45,879 nucleotides of DNA. Source: Magnetospirillum sp. (lineage in GTDB: Bacteria; Pseudomonadota; Alphaproteobacteria; Rhodospirillales; Magnetospirillaceae). Within the stretch, counting starts at the first letter, position 1. The number at the start of each line of letters is the position of its first letter. The stretch is taken from contig JACRFY010000219.1 in assembly GCA_016212565.1 (NCBI GenBank), positions 1 through 45,879 of the forward strand, written 5' to 3'. A program made the translations under genes and the position numbers. Below the pieces are notes generated by a model, which saw nothing but the letters and a program-made list of their open reading frames with translations, searched no databases and was not told the origin of the DNA. Of the stretch, positions 20,414 through 30,403 are shown piece after piece.

Positions 20414-21076
20414 ATGACACCCGATGTCCTCTCCGCCTTTCCCCGGTTGGCGACGCTCGAACCCGAGTCAGCGGCGGCCTTGGCCGGTTCGGCGCGTTCG
20501 GTAACGATTCCGCCCGGCACCGTCCTGTTTCGGGACGGCGCCGAGTGCTCAAGCTACGTGCTGGTGGTCGAGGGCTCGATCCGGGTGCAGAAGATGGCCG
20601 AGAGCGGGCGTGAAATCGTGCTTTATCGCGTCGAACGCGGGCAGTCCTGCGTTCTGACCACCAATTGCCTGCTGTGCGGCGAGGAATACGCCGCCGAGGG
20701 AATTGCCGAATCGGAAGTGACGGCCTTGGTCCTGCCGGCCGCCACCTTTCGCTCCCTGCTGGCGGGGTCGGAAGTGTTTCGCGAGCTGGTATTCTCGGCC
20801 TATGCCTCGCGAATCGCCGACCTGCTGATGCTGATCGAGGAAGTTGCCTTTGGCCGCATCGACGTGCGCTTGTCGGCGTGGCTGGGCCACCACGCCGACC
20901 CTGCCGGGGCCGTTCGCAGCACACACCAGGAACTGGCGGTCGAATTGGGCACGGCACGCGAGGTGGTCAGCCGTCAGTTGAAGGATTTTGAGCGCCGCGG
21001 GTGGCTGTCGCTCTTTCGCGGACGGATTGAAATCAAGAATCGCGACGCCCTCGCTGCTTTGGCCGAACGTTTGTGA
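20414..21076 (+). CDS. Crp/Fnr family transcriptional regulator
   Basis: Cyclic-nucleotide-binding-like domain (PPGTVLFRDGAECSSYVLVVEGSIRVQK) and HTH (STHQELAVELGTAREVVSRQLKDFERRGWLSL). Confidence 0.9.
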   Translation: MTPDVLSAFPRLATLEPESAAALAGSARSVTIPPGTVLFRDGAECSSYVLVVEGSIRVQKMAESGREIVLYRVERGQSCVLTTNCLLCGEEYAAEGIAESEVTALVLPAATFRSLLAGSEVFRELVFSAYASRIADLLMLIEEVAFGRIDVRLSAWLGHHADPAGAVRSTHQELAVELGTAREVVSRQLKDFERRGWLSLFRGRIEIKNRDALAALAERL

Positions 21077-21154
21077 CTTGATCACCGACGACGTGACGCC
21101 GTGGGCCTAAAGTGTCCTCCATCGAAATATTCGCTCCAGAGGGGACTTAAGGAC

Positions 21155-21343
21155 ATGAGCAAGAACGTGGGCGGCATCGACCGCATTGCCCGTATCGTCG
21201 TCGGCCTGGTGCTGATCGTGGCCACCCTTCTCGGCATGCTGCCGGTGTGGGGCTATATCGGCGTAGTGCCGCTGCTGACCGGTGCCATCGGTTGGTGCCC
21301 CGCCTATCTGCCGTTCGGCATCAAGACTTGCCGCAGCGCCTAA
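21155..21343 (+). CDS. DUF2892 small membrane protein
   Basis: MSKNVGGIDRIARIVVGLVLIVATLLGMLPVWGYIGVVPLLTGAIGWCPAYLPFGIKTC, typical of the family; immediately downstream of a Crp/Fnr gene. Confidence 0.85.
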   Translation: MSKNVGGIDRIARIVVGLVLIVATLLGMLPVWGYIGVVPLLTGAIGWCPAYLPFGIKTCRSA

Positions 21344-21382
21344 GCGGTATTGCAGGTCGAGCGGTCCCCCATGCGGGGCCGC

Positions 21383-24300
21383 TCAACGGCCTTGCGCCAG
21401 CAGGGTAGCGTTGCCGCCGGCAGCGGCGAGGTTGACGGACAGCGCCCGTTCGGTGGCGAATCGCAACAGCGTATGGGGACCGCCTGCTTTCGGCCCGGTC
21501 CCGGACAGTCCCTCGCCGCCGAACGGCTGCGAGCCGACCACCGCTCCGATCATGCTCCGGTTGACATAGACATTCCCGACCCGGGCCCGAGCCGTCACAT
21601 GGCGGGCGACGGCATCAATGCGGCTGTGCAGCCCCAGGGTCAGGCCGCTGCCCGTTTCCTCGATGGCGTCGAGCACCGCATCCAGGCGGTCGGCGGCAAA
21701 GCGCATCACATGGAGAATTGGCCCGAAAACCTCGGCGGCGGGCATGGACGTCACGGCATAGGCGCGGGGCGCGACGAACAGCCCGTGGCGGGTTGCATCG
21801 GGCAAGGCGGCGGCGAACAGCGGCTGGCCATCGTGCCGCAGGCGAGCATCGGCGGCGTTGAGGGCCTCAAGGGCGGGGCGGTCAATCACCGGCCCGATGT
21901 CGGTGGCCAGCATTGCCGGGTCGCCGATCGAGAGCTCTTCGACCGCGCCGGTCAGCATGCCCATCACACGGTCGTGGATGTCGTCCTGAAGAAACAAGAC
22001 GCGTAATGCCGAGCACCGTTGTCCGGCGCTCTGGAAGGCCGAGGTGAGGACATCGGCGACCACCTGTTCCGGCAAGGCCGAGGAATCGACGATCATCGCG
22101 TTTTGCCCGCCGGTCTCGGCGATCAACGGTATCAGCGGGCCGGTGCGGGCCGCCAGCGCGCGCTGGATGGCTCGTGCGGTCTCGGTCGAGCCGGTGAAGG
22201 CGACGCCCGCGACCTTGGCCTCGGTTACGAGGGCCGCGCCGATGGCGCCGTCGCCCGGCAGCAGAGCCAGTACCTCGTGCGGTACGCCGGCAGCGTGCAG
22301 CAATCGTACCGCCTGGGCGGCGATCAGCGGAGTCTGCTCGGCCGGCTTGGCCACCACGGCGTTGCCAGCGGCCAAGGCCGCCGCCACTTGGCCGGTGAAG
22401 ATGGCGAGGGGGAAGTTCCATGGGCTGATGCAGGCGAATACACCGCGGCCATGCAGAGACAGGGTGTTGGCTTCACCGGTCACGCCCGGCAGCACCATTG
22501 GGCGGGAGAAGTCGCCGCGAGCGCGGGCCGCATAGTAGCGCAGGAAGTCGACCGCTTCGCGCAACTCGGCGACGGCATCGGGAATGGTTTTGCCCGCCTC
22601 GCGCACTGCCAGCCACAGCAACGCGGCCCGTTCGGCCTCGAACAGGTCGGATGCGCGTTCGAGCACCTGTGCGCGTGCTTCCCCGCCCGCCTCATCCCAA
22701 CTTCGTGTTGCCGCGGCGGCAAGCCCGACCGCCCGGGCGACGTCGGCAGGCGAGGCGGAAAGGACGTGTCCCACCTGGCGGCGCAGATCGGCGGGGTCGC
22801 GGACCGCCTCGGCCGACCCGGAGCCGCATTCGCTGCCGCCGATGATCGGTGTCGCGGCATAGGCAGCCGCGGCGACGTGCTCGAATGCATCGGCAAGGCC
22901 GGCGAGTTCCGCCGGGTCGGCAAGGTCGAGGCCGCGGGAATTGCGCCGCTCGGGGGCATAGAGGTCGGCGGGCAGCGGCAGCCGCGACCGCTCGTGCAGC
23001 AGCGTCTCGGCGGGATGGGCGACGATGCGCTCGATGGGTTCGGATTCATCGGCAATCCGGTTGACGAACGAGGCGTTGGCACCGTTTTCCAGCAGCCGGC
23101 GCACCAGATAGGGCAGGAGGTCCTCGTGGCTGCCGACCGGCGCGTAGACGCGGCACGGGCGGGCCGGGTCGACCACCTGGGCATAGAGGGCTTCGCCCAT
23201 GCCATGCAGCCGCTGAAATTCCCAGTCTCGGCGCTCGCCAGCCATTTCCAGCACCGCAGCGACCGTATGGGCATTGTGGGTGGCGAACTGCGGGAACACC
23301 GCCGGGCCTGCCGCCAACAAGCGGGCCGCGCAGGCGAGGGCGGAGACGTCGGTGGCGGCCTTGCGGGTAAACACCGGATAATGCGACAAGCCGCGCTCCT
23401 GCGCGCGCTTGATTTCGCTGTCCCAATAGGCGCCCTTGACCAGCCGTACCATGATCCGGCGGCGATGGTTGCGGGCCAGATCGATGACCCAGTCGATCAC
23501 CGGCAATGCCCGCTTCTGATAGGCCTGTACGGCCAAGCCCAGTCCGTTCCAACCGGACAAGGCAGGGTCGGCGGCGAGGTGTTGGACGACATCGAGAGTC
23601 AGCTCCAGCCGGTCGGCTTCCTCGGCGTCGATGGTCAGGCCGATTTCGGCATCGCGGGCCTGACGGCATAGGTCGGCGAGGATGGGCCGCAACTCGGTCA
23701 ACACACGGTCGCGTTGGGCAAACTCGAATCGGGGATGCAGAGCCGACAGCTTGACCGAAATGCCCGGCCCATCCACCGGGCCGCGCCCATTCGAGGCCGT
23801 GCCGATGGCCGCGATGGCTTGGGCGTAAGATTCGCGATAGCGGACGGCATCGGCACGGCTACGCGCGGCTTCCCCCAGCATGTCGAAGGAATGCCGCCAC
23901 CCTTTGCCCTCTTGAGACCGAGCCCGTGCCAGCGCTTCGTCGATGGTCCGCCCCATGACGAACTGGCTGCCGAGGATTCGCATGGCCTGGACCATCGCTT
24001 CCCGCACCACCGGCTCGCCCAAGCGCGCGGCCAACCGTCGCGCCGCTGCCGCCAGCCCCCCGGCGGCAAGGTCGTCGTCGACGCGGATCAGGCGCCCGGT
24101 CAGCATCAGTGCCCAGGTCGAAGCATTGACGAAGGCGTCGCGGCTCTTGCCCAAGTGGCGCTCCCAATTGCCGCCGCCAATCTTGTCCTGAATCAGGCGG
24201 TCGGCGGTGCCGGTGTCGGGAATGCGCAACAAAGCCTCGGCCAGGCACATCAGGACCACCCCCTCATGGGTGGCGAGGCGGTATTCGGAAAGGATGGCGT

Positions 24301-24505
24301 CAAGATCACCGAGCCGCCCGCGCTTTTGCCGGACGCCCTCGACCAGGCGAATGGCGGTTCGCGTAATGCGAGATGCCCTTGGCTCGGGGAAGCGGGATGC
24401 GTCGATCAAGGGTGCAAGGCACAGGGCCTCATCGGCTTGCCCCGCATCGCGAATACGGCGGCGCAGGGGATCGGCGGGAGCAGGGGGGATGACAAGCGGC
24501 ACCAT
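21383..24505 (-). CDS. putA: Bifunctional proline dehydrogenase / L-glutamate gamma-semialdehyde dehydrogenase
   Basis: PRODH domain (GPGISVKLSALHPRFE, RIMVRLVKGAYWDSEIKRAQERG) and ALDH domain (CISPWNFPLAIFTGQVAAALAAGNAVVAKPAEQTP, ETGGQNAMIVDSSALPEQVV, SAGQRCSALRVL). Confidence 0.95.
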   Translation of the reverse strand: MVPLVIPPAPADPLRRRIRDAGQADEALCLAPLIDASRFPEPRASRITRTAIRLVEGVRQKRGRLGDLDAILSEYRLATHEGVVLMCLAEALLRIPDTGTADRLIQDKIGGGNWERHLGKSRDAFVNASTWALMLTGRLIRVDDDLAAGGLAAAARRLAARLGEPVVREAMVQAMRILGSQFVMGRTIDEALARARSQEGKGWRHSFDMLGEAARSRADAVRYRESYAQAIAAIGTASNGRGPVDGPGISVKLSALHPRFEFAQRDRVLTELRPILADLCRQARDAEIGLTIDAEEADRLELTLDVVQHLAADPALSGWNGLGLAVQAYQKRALPVIDWVIDLARNHRRRIMVRLVKGAYWDSEIKRAQERGLSHYPVFTRKAATDVSALACAARLLAAGPAVFPQFATHNAHTVAAVLEMAGERRDWEFQRLHGMGEALYAQVVDPARPCRVYAPVGSHEDLLPYLVRRLLENGANASFVNRIADESEPIERIVAHPAETLLHERSRLPLPADLYAPERRNSRGLDLADPAELAGLADAFEHVAAAAYAATPIIGGSECGSGSAEAVRDPADLRRQVGHVLSASPADVARAVGLAAAATRSWDEAGGEARAQVLERASDLFEAERAALLWLAVREAGKTIPDAVAELREAVDFLRYYAARARGDFSRPMVLPGVTGEANTLSLHGRGVFACISPWNFPLAIFTGQVAAALAAGNAVVAKPAEQTPLIAAQAVRLLHAAGVPHEVLALLPGDGAIGAALVTEAKVAGVAFTGSTETARAIQRALAARTGPLIPLIAETGGQNAMIVDSSALPEQVVADVLTSAFQSAGQRCSALRVLFLQDDIHDRVMGMLTGAVEELSIGDPAMLATDIGPVIDRPALEALNAADARLRHDGQPLFAAALPDATRHGLFVAPRAYAVTSMPAAEVFGPILHVMRFAADRLDAVLDAIEETGSGLTLGLHSRIDAVARHVTARARVGNVYVNRSMIGAVVGSQPFGGEGLSGTGPKAGGPHTLLRFATERALSVNLAAAGGNATLLAQGR

Positions 24506-24562
24506 GGGAGATCCTCCGCATGGGATGTGCGCCTTCCTCGGGCGGGGTGCAAGGGTGTGAGG

Positions 24563-25021
24563 TCAGCGGTTCTGGGCGTGTCGGCGTCGGCGGATCTCGT
24601 CCGGCCAGACCGACTGGATGTAAGCCAGAACGGCGCGAATTTCAGCATCGCTCAGAACGCCGACAAAGGCGGGCATGTTGGTCTTGGCGTCGGGAGGGGC
24701 ATAGCGGGCCATGCCATGCTTGACGATGCCGAACAACTGCTCGTCGGTATGATGCCAGGTGTGGCCGCTGGCGTCGTGCGGCGGCGCCGGCAACTCGCCA
24801 TCGGGACGCCGGGTCCGCCAATCCGCTTCGCCCTGGAGGTTCTCTCCATGGCACTTGGCGCAGTGGCGAAGATACAACGCCTGGCCTTGGGCAACGACGC
24901 GGGGATTATCCGTATCGATGCGGCCGACCGTCCGCCACCACCCCCAGCCGGCGATGGCAACGGCGAGTACGGCCGCGATGACGAAGACGAAATTCCGGCG
25001 ACGGAACTTGCCGGCAGCCAT
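24563..25021 (-). CDS. Membrane-anchored class I c-type cytochrome
   Basis: N-terminal TM segment, LRHCAKCHGENLQGEADW haem-binding motif and a distal Met (TNMPAFVGVLSDAEIRAVLAYIQS). Confidence 0.85.
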   Translation of the reverse strand: MAAGKFRRRNFVFVIAAVLAVAIAGWGWWRTVGRIDTDNPRVVAQGQALYLRHCAKCHGENLQGEADWRTRRPDGELPAPPHDASGHTWHHTDEQLFGIVKHGMARYAPPDAKTNMPAFVGVLSDAEIRAVLAYIQSVWPDEIRRRRHAQNR

Positions 25022-25045
25022 GACCGCGCCCCTCCTTGCGGACCG

Positions 25046-25786
25046 TTAGCCCTCCATCTCCCATGGCGGGTCGGGCAGGACCTGGAACAGGTCCTTGAGC
25101 CCCTGACCCCAGCCGTGGCGGATGGTATTGAAGTAGGCGTTATCCTCGCGGATCAATTGGTGGGTGGCAATATGGAAGCTGTCGGCGCGATAGAGCAACA
25201 GATCGATCGGCAAGCCTACCGTCACATTCGAGCGCACGGTCGAGTCCAACGACAACAGGGCGCACTTGGCGGCGCGCATCAGGTTGGTCTCGATGGTGAC
25301 GACGCGGTCGATGATCGGTTTGCCGTATTTGGTCTCGCCGATCTGGAAATAGGGGGTCTCCGGCGTCGCCTCGATGAAATTGCCGGCGGCATAGACCAGG
25401 AACAGCCGTGGCGCCTCGCCCTTGATCTGGCCTCCGATGATTAGAGAGGCGTTGAATTCGACGCCGGTCTCGCGCAGGTGCTTGCCATCGCGATTGTGCA
25501 CTTCGCGTACCGCATTGCCCACCAGCCGGGCGCAGGAATGCATGGAATCGACGATCATCAGGCTGCGATGCTTGTCTTCGGCTCGCACCGAGAGATCGAG
25601 CAACGCCCCCACTTCCTGGGTGATGGCCAGATTGCCGGCCGACAGCATCACCACCAGCCGTTCGCCGGGACGTTGCCAGATGCGCATCTTGCGGTAGGTG
25701 GAGATATGGTCGACGCCGGCATTGGTACGGGAGTCTGAGGCGAATACCAAACCCTCGTTCAGGGCCATCGCCACGCAATAGGTCAT
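25046..25786 (-). CDS. Anbu-type bacterial proteasome homologue (proteasome-type peptidase)
   Basis: MTYCVAMALNEGLVFASDSRTNAGVDHISTYRKMRIW: Thr after the initiator Met, then Asp17 and a nearby Lys. Sits in the characteristic cluster with transglutaminase, alpha-E and ATP-grasp genes. Confidence 0.9.
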   Translation of the reverse strand: MTYCVAMALNEGLVFASDSRTNAGVDHISTYRKMRIWQRPGERLVVMLSAGNLAITQEVGALLDLSVRAEDKHRSLMIVDSMHSCARLVGNAVREVHNRDGKHLRETGVEFNASLIIGGQIKGEAPRLFLVYAAGNFIEATPETPYFQIGETKYGKPIIDRVVTIETNLMRAAKCALLSLDSTVRSNVTVGLPIDLLLYRADSFHIATHQLIREDNAYFNTIRHGWGQGLKDLFQVLPDPPWEMEG

Positions 25787-25797
25787 CTCGTTCCTCC

Positions 25798-26613
25798 CTA
25801 TTGCTGTTCCTGCACCTGCTGGACCAGCACCCGTACGCTCATTGCTTCCTCGCCGCCGCCGAGGCGGATTCCGCGCACCGGTGCTGCCCCCTGATAGTCG
25901 AAGGCCACGGCCAGACGGATATAGGCATGCGTGGCGCTTTGGCAGTTGGAGGGATCGAAGCTGACCCACCCCAGATCCTCGACCAGCGCCTCGGCCCAGG
26001 CATGGGTGGCGAGGTGGCGGCCATCGGCGGCACTGGTGTGCAGATAACCACTGACGTAGCGCGACGGAATGCCAGCCCAGCGGCAGCACGCGATAAACAG
26101 GTGGGCGTGATCCTGGCACACCCCGGCCTTTTGCTCCAGCGCTTCCGCCGCGTTGGAATGGACATGAGTGTCGCCGGGCACATAGGCGACGGTGTTGTGG
26201 ATGGCTCCCATCAGGGCATGCAGGAAGGCGAGATCGCCACGCGCTCGCAGGGGAAGGAACTGGGCTGCGAAGGTGCGCACCGATTCCGGCGCCCCCGTCA
26301 GCGGTGTCACGGCGAGAAACACCGCCGGTGGCAGTTCGTCCGAGGCGACCGGGAGGATGCCGTGGGTCCCCGTGGTCTCGACCTCGCCATCGACATCGAT
26401 CTCCAAGCGATCATGTCGGGCATCGTGGACCACGGTATGGACCAGATTGCCGAAACCGTCTTTCCAGGGTGTGGCCCGTCCCGGTGCCCGCAAGGTCCAC
26501 GCCACGGTCCGCTGCGACGGATCGTTGCGCGGGGTCAGGCGCACGTATTGGATGGCGTACTGGGTGGGCGCCGTGTAGGCGTAGGCGGTGTGGTGGGTGA
26601 CGAACAGTCTCAT
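25798..26613 (-). CDS. Transglutaminase-like cysteine peptidase family protein
   Basis: Catalytic triad region QKAGVCQDHAHLFIACCRWAGIPSRYVSGYL...HAWAEALVEDLGWVSFDPSN. Confidence 0.9.
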   Translation of the reverse strand: MRLFVTHHTAYAYTAPTQYAIQYVRLTPRNDPSQRTVAWTLRAPGRATPWKDGFGNLVHTVVHDARHDRLEIDVDGEVETTGTHGILPVASDELPPAVFLAVTPLTGAPESVRTFAAQFLPLRARGDLAFLHALMGAIHNTVAYVPGDTHVHSNAAEALEQKAGVCQDHAHLFIACCRWAGIPSRYVSGYLHTSAADGRHLATHAWAEALVEDLGWVSFDPSNCQSATHAYIRLAVAFDYQGAAPVRGIRLGGGEEAMSVRVLVQQVQEQQ

Positions 26614-27530
26614 GCTGTCATCAGGAAGTCGGATTGGATCTGCTTGGCCAGCGTATTGTTTTCGGCCAGGAAGTCGGCGACGAATCCGTCGAGGCCGTCT
26701 CGCAACAAACGGTCGAGGCGTCCGAAATGGAGTTCCGCATGCAAGCCGCCAGCCACTCGGGTGCACTCGCAGGCAGCGCTCAACCGTTCCAGGATCATGG
26801 TCACCTGATCGAGGCAGGCATGCAGCGAACGGGGCATATCGGCATTGAGGATCAACATTTCCGCCACTCCCGCTGGAGACACGTCGCCCTTGGCCAACGT
26901 GCGATACGCCTTATAGGCGCTGACCGAGCGCAATACCGCTCCCCAATGAAGGTGCTCGGCGGCATCGGCGGTGCGCGATGCGGCGGTGACGCCGTCCCCA
27001 CGAACCGCCAACAGCCGCGCGGTGTCGTCGGCGCGTTCGAGAAATGTGCCCAGGCGCAGGAACTGGTAAGGCTCGTTGCGCAGCATGGTGCCGTAGGTCA
27101 CGCCGCGAAACAGATGTGAGCGCTCCTTCACCCAGTCGCAGAAGGCGGGCAAGCCCTGATCGCGGAGACGAGCGCCATCGAGGCTTTTCACCTGCAGCCA
27201 GACGGCATTGATGGTTTCCCACAATTCGTGGGGGATGACGCTGCGCCCGGCATGGGCATTCTCGCGCGCCGAGCGCAGGCAGCCGATGATGCTGGACGGA
27301 TTGTCATGATCGAGGACGGCATAGGTGACGACGCCGACCGCCGTCACTTCGCCGAAACGGGCACGGTAGGATTCGGTTCCGCCGGCGATCGACAACACCG
27401 GCTGCCAAGATTCGCTGTCGCCGCTGGAGAGGGCCTGGCGGTTGGCGACATCGAGAAAGCGGGCGACGTTTTCGGCCCGTTCCATCGAACGCGACAGCCA
27501 ATAGAGGTGATCGGCGGTGCGGCTTAACAT
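26610..27530 (-). CDS. Alpha-E domain protein
   Basis: MLSRTADHLYWLSRSMERAENVARFLDVANRQAL, the typical alpha-E N-terminus. Overlaps the transglutaminase gene by ATGA. Confidence 0.9.
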   Translation of the reverse strand: MLSRTADHLYWLSRSMERAENVARFLDVANRQALSSGDSESWQPVLSIAGGTESYRARFGEVTAVGVVTYAVLDHDNPSSIIGCLRSARENAHAGRSVIPHELWETINAVWLQVKSLDGARLRDQGLPAFCDWVKERSHLFRGVTYGTMLRNEPYQFLRLGTFLERADDTARLLAVRGDGVTAASRTADAAEHLHWGAVLRSVSAYKAYRTLAKGDVSPAGVAEMLILNADMPRSLHACLDQVTMILERLSAACECTRVAGGLHAELHFGRLDRLLRDGLDGFVADFLAENNTLAKQIQSDFLMTA

Positions 27531-28942
27531 GCGTCATCCTCCAACACCCAGGTGTCCTTGGTTCCACCGCCTTGCGACGAATTGACCACCAAAGAGCCCT
27601 CCTTCAGCGCCACCCGTGTCAGGCCCCCCGGGACCAGGGTCGCCGTTTCTCCCATCAACACATAGGGTCGAAGGTCGACGTGGCGGGGGGCGATGCCTTG
27701 TTCGACCAAGGTCGGGACGGTCGATAGCGCCAGTGTCGGCTGGGCGATGTAGTTGCTCGGTTGGGCGAGGATCTTGTCGCGGAACGCGGCGATCTGGCCG
27801 CGGTTGGCCGCCGGGCCCACCAGCATGCCGTAGCCGCCGGAGCCATGCACCTCCTTGACCACCAATTCCGGCAGGTGTTCGAGGACGTATTTGAGGTCGT
27901 CGTCGCGTTCCAGCCGCCAGGTCGGGACGTTGGGCAGGATCGGCTCTTCGCCGAGGTAGAAGCGGATCATGTCCGGGACAAAGACGTAGGTGGCCTTGTC
28001 ATCGGCGACACCGGTGCCGATGGCGTTGGCCAGGGTCACCCCGCCGGCCCGATAGACCGACAACAATCCCGGGACACCCAGCGCCGAGTCCGGGCGGAAG
28101 GCAAGGGGGTCGAGGAACTCGTCGTCGATGCGGCGATAGATGACGTCGACCCGCTTCGGTCCGGCGGTGGTGCGCATCCACACCCGTCCGTCGTCGACGA
28201 ACAAGTCGCGGCCCTCGACGAGATCGATCCCCATCTGCTCGGCGAGGAAGGCGTGCTCGAAATAGGCGCTGTTGTAGTAACCGGGGGTCAGCAGGACCAC
28301 GGTCGGCTCGCCAGGGCAGGCCGGTGGTGCCACCGAACGCAGGTTGGCGAGCAGGAGGTCCGCATAGTCGTCGACCGGGCGCACCCGGTGGCAACTGAAT
28401 AGGTCCGGGAACAGGCGCAGCATCATCGCCCGGTTCTCCAGCATGTAGGAGACGCCGGACGGCGAACGGAGATTGTCTTCGAGGACGTAGAACTCGTCCG
28501 GGCCTGTGCGGACGACATCGATCCCGGCGATGTGGACGTAAACTTGTCGCGCCACATCGAGGTTATGCATCTCCGGCCGGTAGTGGCGGTTGGTGAACAG
28601 GCTGGATTCGGGAATCACCCCGGCCCTGATGATCTCGCGCCCGTGATAGAGGTCGTGCAGGAAGGCGTTCAGCGCCCGCACCCGCTGGCAACAACCCGCG
28701 CCGATGCGTTGCCACTCCGAGGCGGCAATGATGCGGGGAATGGGATCGAAGGGAATCAGGCGCTCGGTCCCCTCCTGATCGCCGTAGACGGCGAAGGTGA
28801 TGCCCAGACGGCGGAACAACTCGTCGGCTTGCGCGGCTTTCTTGGGCAGCAGTTCGGGAGAGACGGATAGCAGCCAAGTCTCGTAGTCCCGGTAGGGAAC
28901 CCTTACGCCGCCATCGGGGGCTTTCATTTCGTCGAACGGCAT
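27524..28942 (-). CDS. Circularly permuted ATP-grasp protein
   Basis: LTPGYYNSAYFEHAFLAEQMGIDLVEGRDLFVDDGRVWMRT, DVIYRRIDDEFLDPLAF and VVKEVHGSGGYGMLVGP. Confidence 0.9.
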   Translation of the reverse strand: MPFDEMKAPDGGVRVPYRDYETWLLSVSPELLPKKAAQADELFRRLGITFAVYGDQEGTERLIPFDPIPRIIAASEWQRIGAGCCQRVRALNAFLHDLYHGREIIRAGVIPESSLFTNRHYRPEMHNLDVARQVYVHIAGIDVVRTGPDEFYVLEDNLRSPSGVSYMLENRAMMLRLFPDLFSCHRVRPVDDYADLLLANLRSVAPPACPGEPTVVLLTPGYYNSAYFEHAFLAEQMGIDLVEGRDLFVDDGRVWMRTTAGPKRVDVIYRRIDDEFLDPLAFRPDSALGVPGLLSVYRAGGVTLANAIGTGVADDKATYVFVPDMIRFYLGEEPILPNVPTWRLERDDDLKYVLEHLPELVVKEVHGSGGYGMLVGPAANRGQIAAFRDKILAQPSNYIAQPTLALSTVPTLVEQGIAPRHVDLRPYVLMGETATLVPGGLTRVALKEGSLVVNSSQGGGTKDTWVLEDDAC

Positions 28943-29031
28943 ACGTCAGGTCCTTTGCGGTGGACTGAAGGCTGTACCAAGCAAGTGCCGTGCCGCTGAT
29001 AACGGCGGCAATCGACTGTTCGCCCAGGGGG

Positions 29032-29054
29032 ATCTGCCTATGCAGCAGGCAGAT
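29032..29054. repeat. Perfect inverted repeat in the divergent promoter region
   Basis: ATCTGCCT-atgcagc-AGGCAGAT (8-bp arms) between the divergent ATP-grasp and PA2779-like genes. Confidence 0.6.
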
Positions 29055-29186
29055 TGCGTTTTGCGCGCTCAAAGTGCGTGCAGATCGTCGGCGCGATCAC
29101 ACCAGCCTAAGCCAATTATCCAGCCTTGCCGGGAATTGGCCTCGCTACAAGCTTCTTGTGCGCGTCCCACGGTCGAATGCGAGGGA

Positions 29187-29600
29187 ATGATGCGAATTCG
29201 AACCTGCCGTCCCGTCGTCGCATTGGCGACTGCCGTGGCCATGTTGATCAGCAGCACCGCGGTTCCGGCCCGGGGTGCCCTCGTCAGTACCGAGACCGTG
29301 CTGGCCGAAGCGGCGGCCTTACCGAGCGATCGCGAACGCGTCCGGGGCTTTCTTGCCCGCGAAGACGTTCGCCAGGCTCTTCAGGGCTATGGCGTATCCC
29401 ATGACGAGGCCATCCACCGTGTCGACGCCCTCACCGATGAGGAAGTTCATCGTCTCGCCGCGCACATCGACGATCAGCCTGTCGGCGGCGATGGCCTGGG
29501 AGTGATCATCGGTGCCGCCGTCCTGGTCTTCGTCATCCTGCTGATCACCGACATTGCCGGGTTGACAAAGGTCTTCCCCTGGACCCGCAGCATTCGGTGA
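29187..29600 (+). CDS. PA2779 family small membrane protein
   Basis: N-terminal signal, REDVRQALQGYGVSHDEAIHRVDALTDEEVHRLAAHIDDQPVGGDGLGVIIGAAVLVFVILLITDIAG. Overlaps the next gene by 4 nt. Confidence 0.75.
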   Translation: MMRIRTCRPVVALATAVAMLISSTAVPARGALVSTETVLAEAAALPSDRERVRGFLAREDVRQALQGYGVSHDEAIHRVDALTDEEVHRLAAHIDDQPVGGDGLGVIIGAAVLVFVILLITDIAGLTKVFPWTRSIR

Positions 29601-30403
29601 GGGCCCTCGTCTTGGCCGTGCTGCTGCTGGCAGGCTGCGCCGGAATACCGCTGCCGGAGAATTTGCCGTCGCGGGCCGATGTTGCTTCCGTTCCCTTCCA
29701 TGCCCAGGAGGTCCATGCCTGCGGTCCGGCGGCGATGGCGATGGTACTGGGGTGGGGAGGGCTTGCCGTCGACCCGGCCCCCCTGATGACCGAGATTTAT
29801 ACTCCAGGGCGGCAGGGAGCGCTGGCCGACGATCTGGTGGGGGCGGCACGACGCCACGGCAGGCTGGCCGTTCCGGTCGTCGGCCTGCCGGCTTTACTGA
29901 AGGAACTCGCCGCCGGTCATCCGGTGGTGGTGTTCCAGAACCTCGGCCTCGACCTTCTACCGGTCTGGCATTTCGCGGTGGTGGTGGGGTACGACCTCGG
30001 CGAGGAAACGGTCGTGCTCAATTCCGGGGCCAACGAACGAATGCGGGTCGGTCTGGCCACGTTCGAGCGGACCTGGAGGCGGGCCGGCGGTTGGGCAATC
30101 GTGGTGTTGCCCCCAGATAGCCTGCCGGTCGCCACGGATGAAACGACGGTGGTCAAAGCCGCCGCCGGACTGGAGCGGGCCGGACAAAACGACGCCGCAG
30201 CAATGGCATACACTGCGGTCTTGCGGCGCTGGCCCAACAGCCTGCCGGCCTTGATCGGGCTTGGCAATGCCGAAGCCGCGCTCGGCAACCGCACTGCCGC
30301 TACGGCGGCTTTTCGACGTGCAACGGAGCTGCATCCGCAATCGTTGGCGGCCCGGAACAACTTTGCCGAGATGGTGCGCTCAGGCGCCGAGACCGCCCCC
30401 TGA
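29597..30403 (+). CDS. PA2778 family C39-like cysteine peptidase lipoprotein with TPR-like C-terminus
   Basis: Lipobox [39 protein letters not shown], and a TPR-like [30 protein letters not shown]. Confidence 0.8.
   Translation: MRALVLAVLLLAGCAGIPLPENLPSRADVASVPFHAQEVHACGPAAMAMVLGWGGLAVDPAPLMTEIYTPGRQGALADDLVGAARRHGRLAVPVVGLPALLKELAAGHPVVVFQNLGLDLLPVWHFAVVVGYDLGEETVVLNSGANERMRVGLATFERTWRRAGGWAIVVLPPDSLPVATDETTVVKAAAGLERAGQNDAAAMAYTAVLRRWPNSLPALIGLGNAEAALGNRTAATAAFRRATELHPQSLAARNNFAEMVRSGAETAP

Noticed and set aside
22019-23671. 550-aa plus-strand ORF
   Set aside because: Antisense to putA; no recognisable motifs.
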